A DNA stretch of 64,000 bases from contig NZ_JXXD01000231.1 in the NCBI RefSeq assembly GCF_000935215.1, forward strand, positions 1 through 64,000, read 5' to 3'. The translations under genes were made by a program, and so were the position numbers. The DNA is from Stutzerimonas stutzeri. Its GTDB lineage: Bacteria > Pseudomonadota > Gammaproteobacteria > Pseudomonadales > Pseudomonadaceae. Within the stretch, counting starts at the first letter, position 1, and the number at the start of each line of letters is the position of its first letter. Shown piece after piece: positions 16,383 through 25,402 of the stretch. Below the pieces are notes generated by a model. It searched no databases, was not told the origin of the DNA, and saw only the letters and a program-made list of their open reading frames with translations.

Positions 16383-18878
16383 TCATCCCATCTCCTGAAC
16401 CAGTCGCTCCATTTCTTGAGCGAATTGAGGCTGGCATATGTGAAAACCCTGCACCACTGCGCAGTCTGCTTCTTCCAACCATTCAAGCTGCTCACCAGAC
16501 TCAACGCCCTCGGCGGTAACCGTGAGCTCCAAGGCCTCGGCGAGCCCAACGATTGCCTTGATGATCAAACGGTCATTAGCAGAACTTAGCGCGTTGCCAA
16601 TGAAGCTGCGATCTATCTTCAACCCGTCGAACGGATAACTTCGTAGGTAATTGAGCGAAGAATAGCCCGTACCGAAGTGGTCCATGGTCAGGCGTACGCC
16701 TAATTCCTTGAGCGCATTGAGGGTTGCTAACGCACCTGCGGACTCATCCAGCAAAATGCTCTCGGCAACCTCCAGCTCAAGCCGCGAGGCAGCCAGACCG
16801 GCTTCCGTCAGTGCCCGCTGAACATCCAGTCGGAGGTCGCTCTGACGGAACTGGACAACGGACAGGTTGACTGACACGCAGATATTCTCGGGCCAGCGTG
16901 CTGCTTCGTTGCAGGCCTCATTTAACACCCATCGTCCGAGCGGAACGATGAGCCCGGTTTCCTCCGCTAGGTCAATGAAGTGCGCCGGGCCGAGCAACCC
17001 CTTCAGTGGGTGCTGCCAGCGCACCAGTGCTTCAGCTCCGATGATGTGCATACCATTTGTTCGATAGCGCGGCTGATACTGAAGCGCCATTTCCCCCATA
17101 GCCATGGCTTGCCGCAGGTCCATCTCAAGCTGTCGTCTTTGTAATAACCGCTGGTTCATTTCGCTGGCGTAGAACCGCCACGTGGCACGTCCATCTTCCT
17201 TGGCCTGATAGAGCGCAATGTCCGCACAGCGCAACAGCTCGTTCGCCTCGGTCGCGTCCTGCGGCGCAAGCGCAATACCGATGCTTCCGCCGACGAAGAT
17301 GTTCTGGCCTTCGTATACGATCGGTTGTTTGATCTGATCGATAAGGCGTACACAAAGCGCCTCAATGCTTTCCTGGGAGCTTATGCCATCAAGTACCATG
17401 ATGAATTCGTCGCCGCCAAGCCGAGCGACGAGGTCTTCGTTGCGCGTACAGTTAAGCAAACGGAGCGACATTTCCTGGAGCACCAGATCGCCTGCAGCGT
17501 GCCCAAGGGTGTCATTTACTGGCTTAAATCGATCCAGGTCCAGACTGATCATTGCCAACGGCCTATTGGCTCCCAGCTTGCCGGCCAGAAAACTGTGCAA
17601 GTTGTTACGATTGGGCAGGCCAGTCAGAGCGTCGTGCATGGATAGATGCTCTACCTGCGTCTGCGCTTTTACCTCCTCGGTGATGTCGCTGGCGGTACCT
17701 CTGTAACCGACACATTTCCCGTCCGCCATGATCGGCCGCGACGCCAGGCGACAGATCCGAACGTCACCGTTACGGTCCGAATACTTGCAACGCAAGGGTT
17801 TTCTGCTCTGTGTATGTAACCACAGCGCGATACCCTGCGTATCAGCCTGAAGCAGCTCATCTAGCGGGCGTCCCAGCCATTGGCTGGCTTTGAATTTGGT
17901 GACGCGTTCAAACCGTTCGGAGAGGTATATCAACCTCAAGCGCTCATCGGTTTCCCACAACCAGTCCGATGCAGCCTCGGCGATATCACGAAAGCGCTTC
18001 TCACTACTAGCAAGGCTTGCCTGGCTGACCGTAAGCGCCGAGTGACTATCTTCAAGGCGTCGCGATGCCCTCACCGCATCAAGGGCGATCAACCCTATTA
18101 GAAGAAGCATTAATACCGCAGAGGAGCCGACTATCGGTAGCAGCCCTTCAAGCATCTCATGACCGAACTCAGGAGCCGACCAGCCGAAGATTACCGAGGC
18201 GCCCGCCAGGTCGGTGAGCGCTAGGCTGCCATCTTCTGATATCGCACCACCCTCACCTTGGCCAATTAAATGTAAATCGATCAGTCCGTATTGGAAGCCG
18301 AGCCGCAGCAGTTCGTCCGGATCCAGCAAATCAATCAGAACCAAGGTGGTGCCGGAAGCCCGTCTCAGGGCGACCTGATCCTCAGGCAAAGCATTTGCCG
18401 CAGCAGCGAGCACCAACGTGTCATCGAGCCGCAGAATTCCACCTGTCAACGCATCGGGGCCACCCCGCCGGGCTTGCTCTAACAGCCCATCCAACCCAAC
18501 GCCGAGCCGCTGAAGCAGATCGCTGTCCCGCACTGCCTCGGAAGTGAGCGCCTGAGTTTTTTCGACGCCGGAGCCAAACACCATAAGGGCATCGAAATCG
18601 AGGCTGTAAAAAAGCACGTCTGGAGCCGCCATCTTAGCTCGCGATTGCGGATCGGTTGAGGCGTTATTGAGCGTGACGAATGCGGCCATTCCCTGCCGAA
18701 GCATGGCCTGTCTGTGACTTAACGCCTTCTCTATCAAGAAATGGCTGTGCTCGATCACGTTACGGTCAAGCGTATCGGTCATTCGCTTAACGGAATAGGA
18801 GATAACAGACGATACAACCAGGAGCACGGCGAGCAGCAAAGGAAGCGAGCGGCGAAGGATTATCTGGCTAACACCCAT
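16383..18878 (-). CDS. Membrane sensor GGDEF-EAL cyclic-di-GMP protein with PAS domain
   Basis: Encodes 831 residues from MGVSQIILRRSLP at 18878; a farther upstream start would run into the sequence of the neighbouring receptor gene. Order: membrane segment (about 10-30), periplasmic sensor of about 210 residues resembling CHASE4, second membrane segment (about 250-272), PAS domain (DIAEAASDWLWETDERLRLI), GGDEF domain with intact RLGGDEF, EAL domain with GAEALVRW and later DHFGTGYSSLNYL. Both catalytic signatures look intact, so it could make or break cyclic-di-GMP. Divergent from a truncated chemotaxis receptor, porin and PstS-like gene, which may share its signal. Confidence 0.9.
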   Translation of the reverse strand: MGVSQIILRRSLPLLLAVLLVVSSVISYSVKRMTDTLDRNVIEHSHFLIEKALSHRQAMLRQGMAAFVTLNNASTDPQSRAKMAAPDVLFYSLDFDALMVFGSGVEKTQALTSEAVRDSDLLQRLGVGLDGLLEQARRGGPDALTGGILRLDDTLVLAAAANALPEDQVALRRASGTTLVLIDLLDPDELLRLGFQYGLIDLHLIGQGEGGAISEDGSLALTDLAGASVIFGWSAPEFGHEMLEGLLPIVGSSAVLMLLLIGLIALDAVRASRRLEDSHSALTVSQASLASSEKRFRDIAEAASDWLWETDERLRLIYLSERFERVTKFKASQWLGRPLDELLQADTQGIALWLHTQSRKPLRCKYSDRNGDVRICRLASRPIMADGKCVGYRGTASDITEEVKAQTQVEHLSMHDALTGLPNRNNLHSFLAGKLGANRPLAMISLDLDRFKPVNDTLGHAAGDLVLQEMSLRLLNCTRNEDLVARLGGDEFIMVLDGISSQESIEALCVRLIDQIKQPIVYEGQNIFVGGSIGIALAPQDATEANELLRCADIALYQAKEDGRATWRFYASEMNQRLLQRRQLEMDLRQAMAMGEMALQYQPRYRTNGMHIIGAEALVRWQHPLKGLLGPAHFIDLAEETGLIVPLGRWVLNEACNEAARWPENICVSVNLSVVQFRQSDLRLDVQRALTEAGLAASRLELEVAESILLDESAGALATLNALKELGVRLTMDHFGTGYSSLNYLRSYPFDGLKIDRSFIGNALSSANDRLIIKAIVGLAEALELTVTAEGVESGEQLEWLEEADCAVVQGFHICQPQFAQEMERLVQEMG

Positions 18879-18898
18879 GAAATACCTGTTGTTTTTAA

Positions 18899-19690
18899 GA
18901 GCTGTACCGCCTGACCCAAGGCTCCGAGGAAAACGCAAAGTCCCAACAACATCACACGGACTCGATCAGCCGTGACATCCATACCATGACCAGCAGCATT
19001 CATGAGGTAGCGCAGCGTTCGCGCCAAGCCTCCGATGAGGCCGGCTCCGCTTCGCGCCAGGCCGTCACGGCCAGCAAGAACATCGGCAACCTTTCAAGCA
19101 GTATCAGTGATTTGGGCGACAGCGTGATGGGTGCCGTTCGTGCAATGCAACAGCTCGAAGAAGAAACCCAGGAAGTCGGCTCGGTGTTGACGGTGATCCG
19201 CAGTATCGCCGAACAAACCAATCTGCTCGCATTGAACGCTGCCATCGAGGCCGCCCGAGCCGGCGAGCAGGGACGTGGCTTTGCGGTGGTCGCCGACGAA
19301 GTACGCAACCTGGCGCAAAAAACCGCCGCCTCGACCGCGGAGATCCAGCAAATCATCCAGCGGTTACAGAACAGCGCCAATACCGTGCTTAACGTTATGA
19401 CAGTCAACGGTAATAAATCCCGCGAAAGCATTGAGCATTCGATCGAGGCGACTCAGCTACTCGAAACCATCGCGCAGACGGTCAGCAAGATCGACGAGCT
19501 CAACGCAGGCATTGCTCGCCATACACAAGAGCAGATCGGTCTGTCCGAATCGATTCAAAAAGAAACAGAAGTGTTGCAGCAGGATGCACAAGCAACCGCA
19601 AACGGGGCCGAAGCCACGGCTCGTCTCGGCGAGCAACTGGTAGGTACGGGAGATCACCTACGCCAGGCAACCGCCCAATTCCGCGTTTAA
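18899..19690 (+). pseudogene. 5'-truncated methyl-accepting chemotaxis protein
   Basis: Codes for the cytoplasmic signalling half of an MCP only. The hairpin tip [20 protein letters not shown], followed by [18 protein letters not shown], is perfect, with methylation helices on both sides. MCP-like sequence ([22 protein letters not shown]) continues upstream of the first ATG at 18986 and the frame is closed by TAA at 18896, where the GGDEF-EAL gene's start region begins. Sensor, both membrane helices and HAMP are therefore missing. A soluble product from the ATG at 18986 (234 residues) is possible, but the structure suggests a decapitated remnant. Confidence 0.75.
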
Positions 19691-19717
19691 ATTTATAATC
19701 CTGGAGCAGTACGAACA

Positions 19718-20773
19718 ATGAACAAACTCAATCTCTTGGGCGTAGCCATCTGCCTGGCCAGTACTTCAGCGTTCGCCTTGGACCAAGGTGAATACCGATT
19801 CAACGGCTTTGGCACTGCCGCCATCAGCCGCGTCGGTGGGGTAGACGATGCGAAGGGCTATGGCATTTCCGGCCAGACCACGGACTCCTGGCGCGGCGAC
19901 CAGCTGTCCAAGCTCGGCGGACAATTCTCCTACGGCCTCACCGACCAACTGAGCGCTACTATTCAGACCGTCGCCAAACCTGAGCAGGACGACTGGCGTC
20001 TACAGCTGGAATGGGCGTACCTGGCTTACGCGGTCAGCAATCAATTCACAGTCCGTGCTGGCCGCTTGCGCCCGGGCGCGTTCATGTTTTCCGAGACGCT
20101 GGACGTCGGTTACACCTACCCATGGCTGCGCCTGCCGGACGAAGTTTACAGCCAGATGCCGATTACCAATTACGAAGGCGCAGATGCCCTATACAGCCTT
20201 CCGCTTTCCTTCGGTACGCTGAATTTTCAAGCCAGTTACGGCCAAGCAGTAAACCGCAATATCTTCATTCATGGTCTCGATGCCCGTCTAGACGTGGATT
20301 ACAAAAAGCTGCTGACCGGCAGCGTGAGCCTGGCGACCAACGACATCGGGACGTTCCGATACAGTTATACCGAGTCCACTCTGAGCGGGGATCAAAGCGA
20401 CGAGTTCAAGGGCAAATTCATGTCCTTTGGCCATCAGTACGACAACGGCAGCTGGGTCACTAACGCAGAAATCATCAACCGCCGCAGCCCGCTGGGCGAG
20501 CACGACGCGTTCTACATCATGGCCGGTCACCGCTTCGGTGACCTTTTGCCTCACGTTACCTATGCCCAGCATGACGAAAGCGACGCTGGCCGCGACTCGT
20601 CATGGGCGTTTGGCCTGAACTACAGCCTGAACGCCAACGTTACGCTCAAGAGCGAATACAAACGCGTCGAATCCACCCGGAACTACAACGGCAACTTTGT
20701 GCCGGCGTATAACACTGCCGAGCCAACGTTCGACGGCGACATCTTCAGCATCGGCGCTGACTTCGTATTCTAA
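19718..20773 (+). CDS. Porin-like outer membrane protein
   Basis: Encodes 351 residues with a signal peptide (MNKLNLLGVAICLASTSAFA) and mature sequence of alternating amphipathic strands (for example FTVRAGRLRPGAFMFSETLD, NVTLKSEYKRVEST) ending in a terminal phenylalanine (IGADFVF), the signature of outer-membrane beta-barrels. The repeated R-x-G-R-x-R-P motif is common in a family of porin-like proteins often found beside small PstS-like proteins. It may be a passive anion channel. 27 bases after the MCP remnant and 11 before the binding protein gene, so these are probably co-transcribed. Confidence 0.75.
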   Translation: MNKLNLLGVAICLASTSAFALDQGEYRFNGFGTAAISRVGGVDDAKGYGISGQTTDSWRGDQLSKLGGQFSYGLTDQLSATIQTVAKPEQDDWRLQLEWAYLAYAVSNQFTVRAGRLRPGAFMFSETLDVGYTYPWLRLPDEVYSQMPITNYEGADALYSLPLSFGTLNFQASYGQAVNRNIFIHGLDARLDVDYKKLLTGSVSLATNDIGTFRYSYTESTLSGDQSDEFKGKFMSFGHQYDNGSWVTNAEIINRRSPLGEHDAFYIMAGHRFGDLLPHVTYAQHDESDAGRDSSWAFGLNYSLNANVTLKSEYKRVESTRNYNGNFVPAYNTAEPTFDGDIFSIGADFVF

Positions 20774-20784
20774 GAGGAGCCAAC

Positions 20785-21192
20785 ATGAATCGTTTCACTC
20801 AAAAGACTCTCGCCGCCGCTCTGCTAAGCCTGGCTTCTGCCATGGCGCACGCCGAGGTGGCCGTGATCGTCAATCCGGGCGCAACCAAAGCGCCCTCACA
20901 GGCAGAAGTGGCAAATATCTTTCTCGGCAGGGACAAAACCTTAAGCGGCATCGACCAGAAAGACTGGAATCCCACCAAGGAAAAATTCTACTCCGCCGTC
21001 ACCAGCAAGAACGAAGCCCAGCTGAAGTCCTACTGGTCGGGCCTGGTATTCACCGGTAAGGGCCAGCCCCTGCCGGCCGAAGCCGGCGACTCGGCGGTTG
21101 TGGCCAAAGTCGCCGCCGAAGCCGACGCTATCGGCTATGTCGACAGCGCCGCGGTCAATGATTCAGTGAAGGTGCTGTTCACCCTGCCCTGA
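20785..21192 (+). CDS. Small PstS-like phosphate-binding family protein
   Basis: Encodes 135 residues with a signal peptide (MNRFTQKTLAAALLSLASAMAHA). The mature protein resembles one lobe of phosphate-binding PstS proteins: AEVANIFLGRDKTLSGIDQ, FYSAVTSKNEAQLKSYWSGLVFTGKG and the end AIGYVDSAAVNDSVKVLF. Usual PstS proteins are over 300 residues, so this is the short form with unknown ligand that often accompanies sensor proteins. GAGGAG precedes the ATG. Together with the porin-like gene it could form a ligand-uptake or ligand-sensing pair for the divergent cyclic-di-GMP protein; that link is inference. Confidence 0.8.
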   Translation: MNRFTQKTLAAALLSLASAMAHAEVAVIVNPGATKAPSQAEVANIFLGRDKTLSGIDQKDWNPTKEKFYSAVTSKNEAQLKSYWSGLVFTGKGQPLPAEAGDSAVVAKVAAEADAIGYVDSAAVNDSVKVLFTLP

Positions 21193-21525
21193 CACATTTT
21201 GTGTTTTGATTTGCGGCCCTGAGAGACTCTGGCGCGATGTAGCACTTAATGGCTGCAGCGTTTCCCCCAGCCCCAATCTTTAAGACGCCCGGTGCAGTGC
21301 ATCGGGCGGTTTGTGTATTCAGAACGAGGTCGAGGCTGCTCTAACTTTGGGGATGCCGCGATTAGCAATGTCTGGACGCCGTCAGCATGTTTCATTCAAT
21401 TTAGCGAGGCAGCCGCTTGTTCGCTTTGATCGCCGTTGCGCTATGCAGCCTTCAGCCGCTTCGGTTGTATGCCATGCCAGTGCGGTCCCGACGTTGGTAA
21501 TGGCAATACTATGGCAAACCGACAT
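21193..21525. other. Gap with a weak terminator hairpin
   Basis: About 330 bases without a credible gene. CGCCCGGTGC and GCATCGGGCG form a hairpin at about 21285-21308 followed by GTTTGTGT, a plausible terminator for the porin/PstS-like transcript. The rest is featureless to my eye. Confidence 0.5.
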
Positions 21526-22188
21526 CTAATTCAGCCCGCTGCCCCTACTCACCTCTGGCTGCAGAAGCTCAAGCAGCAGTTGCCTATGCGCCTCCCGCAA
21601 CTGTACAAGCGATATTGACGGGTCGCCTCTGGATAACATTGAAGAGTTCAGCCATAGCAATGCGGGAGCGAGCGCCAGCGGGAAAAAGTGCTCGGTCAAG
21701 ACACCTGGGCGAATGACCCCGCGTTCTATGTTGCGCTGGATGATGAGCTGCGCCCGCTCCCGTAATCCGCGCGCAACTTCCTCTCGCCAATGCCGGACCA
21801 GTGCAGGTGCTCTGGCACTTTCGGCTAGGAGCAGTCGGTAGACCGATATGGTAGCGGGGGAGTCAAACGTCGCGTAAAGGCGATCAAGGTACACGTCTAC
21901 TAGCTCCGGCAAAGTCAAATCTTCGTCCGGGAGCCAGCCTTGGAAATCACAAAGCTGCTTGGTCATACGTTCGAGCAAGGCATGAAAGATCTCTTCCTTG
22001 CTTTTAAAGTGCGCGTAAATTCCTGCCTTTGACATTCCCGCGTATTCCGCTAGACGCTCCATCGACACGGCGTTGTATGTCCGATCCGAGAATTCAACCA
22101 GAGCCGCGTCCAATATTTCCTCTTTCCTAGCTGCCGAGGACAAGTAGCGGCGCTTCTCTGTGACGACGTCTTCTTTCCTGGCTGGCAT
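21526..22188 (-). CDS. TetR/AcrR family transcriptional repressor
   Basis: Encodes 220 residues. N-terminal helix-turn-helix with the family pattern: RKEEILDAALVEFSD, then SMERLAEYAGMSKAGIYAHF, then KSKEEIFHALLERM; the helical ligand-binding part resembles the C-terminal domain of many efflux regulators. It is divergent from a TolC/HlyD/RbbA/YhhJ-like export locus, and an inverted repeat in between is a likely operator, so it probably represses that locus and itself. Inducer unknown. Confidence 0.88.
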   Translation of the reverse strand: MPARKEDVVTEKRRYLSSAARKEEILDAALVEFSDRTYNAVSMERLAEYAGMSKAGIYAHFKSKEEIFHALLERMTKQLCDFQGWLPDEDLTLPELVDVYLDRLYATFDSPATISVYRLLLAESARAPALVRHWREEVARGLRERAQLIIQRNIERGVIRPGVLTEHFFPLALAPALLWLNSSMLSRGDPSISLVQLREAHRQLLLELLQPEVSRGSGLN

Positions 22189-22340
22189 TCAAAGCCCCTT
22201 TCCAAATTTGAAAAATGTTCTCACGGGATGGCCACCGACTCCACCGAAAACAACCTTGATCCCGCCCAGACAATTTCCGTCAACCGGTATCAACGAGCCG
22301 CCCCAGGGGTTGCGGAGGAGGAATTGTATCGCACTGTTAA

Positions 22341-22380
22341 AAACAACCGCCTGGTCGTTTTTTTTAAAAAAACCTATAAT
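22341..22380 (+). promoter_or_regulatory. Candidate TetR operator and promoter of the export locus
   Basis: AAACAACC-GCCT-GGTCGTTT (22341-22360) is an inverted repeat with one mismatch, of the size bound by TetR-family dimers. TATAAT follows at 22375-22380, in position for a -10 element, so the operator would cover the -35 region. The transcript start would be over 400 bases upstream of the first efflux gene, with no clear gene in between except a doubtful minus-strand one. Confidence 0.5.
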
Positions 22381-22530
22381 GATGAGAAATACGACCAAAA
22401 GAGCGCCTCGTCGACCAGCCGCTAAGACCCGGATGCATACACAATTAACGGAGATGCCGTGGGTTTTATCAAACTTGCGAGAAAGAAAAGCTGGTGGCGG
22501 GCGTGAGCCACACTCCGTGCAAGGGTGAAC

Positions 22531-22758
22531 CTACATGCCATGCAATAGGCTGCACTGGCCCTTCGGCGAATCCAACACCAACAAACCTCCTTTTTCACCG
22601 TGTTCTGAACGTTGGTGTCGACAGGCGTAATACAAGGTGCGCACAGCCATCAAGGCCCCGCTCGATTGCGGCAGACCTTCATGATCGAAGTGCCGAATTA
22701 CTGCATGCGCGCTCATCGATGCCAAAGCGAGCGCCGCCATCAGCACGCCTCTACACAT
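22531..22758 (-). CDS. Possible small secreted protein (doubtful)
   Basis: Encodes 75 residues opening with a signal-peptide-like stretch (MCRGVLMAALALASMSAHA) and a mature part with three Cys. It lies in the 624-base gap between the TetR gene and the efflux genes. I recognise no family and no strong ribosome binding site. It may be a remnant; the rest of the gap holds the operator noted at 22341. Confidence 0.3.
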   Translation of the reverse strand: MCRGVLMAALALASMSAHAVIRHFDHEGLPQSSGALMAVRTLYYACRHQRSEHGEKGGLLVLDSPKGQCSLLHGM

Positions 22759-22812
22759 GGACGCCTGCCGCTCTACAACCAGACCCCATTAGGCCCGATA
22801 CCCGTACGGAAC

Positions 22813-24306
22813 ATGACCATGCCTCCAGCTTCTCTCTTGTTTCCTGAGTTCAGATTGCGCACTGCCACGCTGGCACTGAGCGCCGTCGCACTAACCGGCT
22901 GCATGTCGCTCGCTCCTGCTCCTAATACGCCACCGCTGCCAGCACCCAAGGTTTGGCCTAGTCATCTTGAATCGAGCACAGACGGCGCCCATGCGGGAGA
23001 ACTGGCCTGGCAGGCGTACTTCACGGATCCCTTGCTGCAACGCCTTATCGAGACTGCACTGGAGAACAACCGCGATCTGCGCCTGGCCGCGCTGCGTGTC
23101 GAGGAAGCCAGCGCCGCATTCCGCATTCAGCGCTCGGATCGATTTCCTGCCGTGGGCGTGGGCGCCCAGGGTGGACGCGCCCGCGTCCCTGGCGATCTGA
23201 ACATGTCGGGCAGATCGCATGTGGGTGGCGAGTATCGGGCCGAGGTGGGTTTAAGCACTTGGGAGTTGGATCTGTGGGGCCGAGTTCGTAATCTGGAAGA
23301 CGCCGCCCTGCAAACCTGGCTGGCTACCGATGCAGCGCGCCGGGCTGTCCACCTAGCGTTGATCGCCCAGGTGGCGGACGGTTATCTTGGCTTGCGCGAG
23401 ATCGACGAGCGCGTGGCTATCGCGCGGAAAACCGTGACAACCCGCGAGGAGTCCTATCGCATTTTCCGGCGTCGTGTCGAAGTCGGCTCGACCTCGACGC
23501 TGGATCTCACCCAAGTCCAGACCCTCCTGAACCAGGCTCAGGCGCTACTAACCCAGCTTGAGCAAGCTCGCGCCACGCAACTGCACGCGTTGGCGCTGCT
23601 GGTGGGCGCCGATCCTGGCTCGCTGCCTGCTAAGGCTCTCTTCGATGAAACGACGGTGCTGGCCGAACTTCGGGCTGGTTTGCCCTCGGAGCTGCTGGTC
23701 AGTCGCCCGGACATCATTTCCGCCGAACACCAATTGCGTGCTGGCGATGCCAACATCGGCGCGGCCCGTGCAGCGTTCTTACCGCGCATCGCGCTGACTG
23801 GCAGCTTCGGCACGGCCAGCAGCGATCTCAATGGCCTGTTCGATTCAGGTAGTCGTGCCTGGACCTTCATGCCCACGTTGTCGATGCCCATCTTCGATGG
23901 CGGCCGGCGGCGCGCCAACCTGGAACTGAGCGAAGTGCGTCGCGATATCGCCGTGGCCGGATACGAGAAGACCATTCAAACGGCCTTTCGCGAGGTGGCT
24001 GATGCCCTAAGCGCCAAGTACTGGTTGGCTGAACAGTTGACAATCCAGGGAGCCAACCTGGAAACGCAAAGCGAACGCGCACGACTAGCCCAGTTGCGCT
24101 ATGACAACGGCTCGGCTGCTTTCCTAGAGGTGCTGGACGCCCAACGCGATCTGCTGGGTGCCCAGCAACAACTGGTACAGGCGCGCCGCGCGCTGCTGTC
24201 CAGCCAGGTAGCGCTGTATGCCGCGCTCGGCGGCGGCACCCTCGCCGCATCCAACGAGGTAGACGGTGCAACCTCGACTCCCGCCTCCATCCCATCAACC
24301 CGCTAA
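22813..24306 (+). CDS. TolC/NodT-family outer membrane efflux lipoprotein
   Basis: Encodes 497 residues starting at [10 protein letters not shown], which puts a lipoprotein signal ([11 protein letters not shown], lipobox L-T-G-C) in the right place. Two repeats of the outer-membrane efflux family are present (long helices, e.g. [20 protein letters not shown] and [18 protein letters not shown]), typical of OprM/NodT trimers that span the outer membrane and periplasm. It is followed 14 bases later by an HlyD-type adaptor and ABC genes, so it probably forms the outer exit of that tripartite pump. Confidence 0.9.
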   Translation: MTMPPASLLFPEFRLRTATLALSAVALTGCMSLAPAPNTPPLPAPKVWPSHLESSTDGAHAGELAWQAYFTDPLLQRLIETALENNRDLRLAALRVEEASAAFRIQRSDRFPAVGVGAQGGRARVPGDLNMSGRSHVGGEYRAEVGLSTWELDLWGRVRNLEDAALQTWLATDAARRAVHLALIAQVADGYLGLREIDERVAIARKTVTTREESYRIFRRRVEVGSTSTLDLTQVQTLLNQAQALLTQLEQARATQLHALALLVGADPGSLPAKALFDETTVLAELRAGLPSELLVSRPDIISAEHQLRAGDANIGAARAAFLPRIALTGSFGTASSDLNGLFDSGSRAWTFMPTLSMPIFDGGRRRANLELSEVRRDIAVAGYEKTIQTAFREVADALSAKYWLAEQLTIQGANLETQSERARLAQLRYDNGSAAFLEVLDAQRDLLGAQQQLVQARRALLSSQVALYAALGGGTLAASNEVDGATSTPASIPSTR

Positions 24307-24320
24307 GGCACGCCGAACCC

Positions 24321-25400
24321 ATGACCTTCTCACCCTCTCTCAAGAAAAAACTCCTGGTCGTTGCCGCTGCAGCGGTTGTCGTCGCGCTGGCCTGGTGGGG
24401 CTGGACGAAGTTTGCCGACAGCGGACCCGGCGAAGGCTTTGTCAGCGGTAACGGCCGCATCGAAGCCACCGAAATCGACATCGCCACCAAGCTGCCCGGA
24501 CGTATCGAAGACATACTGGTGCGTGAAGGTGATTTCGTCGCGGCGGGCCAGCCACTGGCCAGGATGCAACTGGAAACGCTTGAGGCGCAGCGCGACGAAG
24601 CCTTCGCCATGCGTGAACAGGCCGAGCATTCTGTGACCGCAGCACAGGCCCAGGTGGCGCTGCGTGAAGCCGACGTGGTTGCGGCGCAGGCACTCGTCGG
24701 TCAGCGCGAGTCGGAGCTCGATGCCGCGCAACGGCGGCTGAAACGTTCGCAGACATTGTCCCAAGAAGGCGCCGCCTCGATACAAGAATTGGACGATGAC
24801 CGGGCGCGCGTGCGGGGCGCACAGGCGACGCTCGCGGCCAGCAAAGCACAGACCGCCGCTGCCCGCGCCGCGGTCGAGGCCGCCAAAGCGCAGTTGGTCG
24901 GCGCAAGGTCCAGCGTGTCCGCTGCCACGGCCAGCATCAATCGCATCGAAGCGGACATCCGCGACAGCGAACTGCGTGCCCCGCGCGACGGACGGGTTCA
25001 GGTTCGCGTGGCGCAACCCGGCGAGGTGCTCGGAGCCGGCGGACGTGTCCTGAACCTGATCGACCTGTCGGACGTGTACATCACCTTCTTCCTGCCCGAG
25101 ACCGTGGCCGGCCGCGTCGCGCTGGGCACCGAGGTACGCATCATTCTGGATGCCGCGCCGGAGTTTGTTATTCCAGCGAGCGTTTCCTTCGTCGCCAGTG
25201 TGGCGCAATTTACTCCCAAGACGGTAGAAACCGCGAGCGAGCGGCAGAAACTGATGTTCCGCGTGCGCGGGCAGATTTCCCAGGATCTGCTGCGTGAACA
25301 CCTGGATCAGGTCAAGACCGGGCTGCCCGGCGTGGCCTGGGTCAAGCTCGACGCCAATGCCGAGTGGCCCGAGAACTTGTCCCTTCGCGTGCCGGAGTAA
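24321..25400 (+). CDS. HlyD-family membrane fusion protein (YhiI-like)
   Basis: Encodes 359 residues: a short cytoplasmic N-terminus, one membrane anchor (about 10-26, [18 protein letters not shown]), biotinyl-lipoyl-like half ([20 protein letters not shown]), a long Ala/Gln-rich coiled-coil hairpin (about 75-205), the second lipoyl half ([20 protein letters not shown]) and a beta-barrel domain. This is the periplasmic adaptor that links an inner-membrane ABC transporter to the outer-membrane channel. Gene order adaptor - double-ATPase - permease mirrors yhiI-rbbA-yhhJ of E. coli. Confidence 0.9.
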   Translation: MTFSPSLKKKLLVVAAAAVVVALAWWGWTKFADSGPGEGFVSGNGRIEATEIDIATKLPGRIEDILVREGDFVAAGQPLARMQLETLEAQRDEAFAMREQAEHSVTAAQAQVALREADVVAAQALVGQRESELDAAQRRLKRSQTLSQEGAASIQELDDDRARVRGAQATLAASKAQTAAARAAVEAAKAQLVGARSSVSAATASINRIEADIRDSELRAPRDGRVQVRVAQPGEVLGAGGRVLNLIDLSDVYITFFLPETVAGRVALGTEVRIILDAAPEFVIPASVSFVASVAQFTPKTVETASERQKLMFRVRGQISQDLLREHLDQVKTGLPGVAWVKLDANAEWPENLSLRVPE

Positions 25401-25402
25401 GT

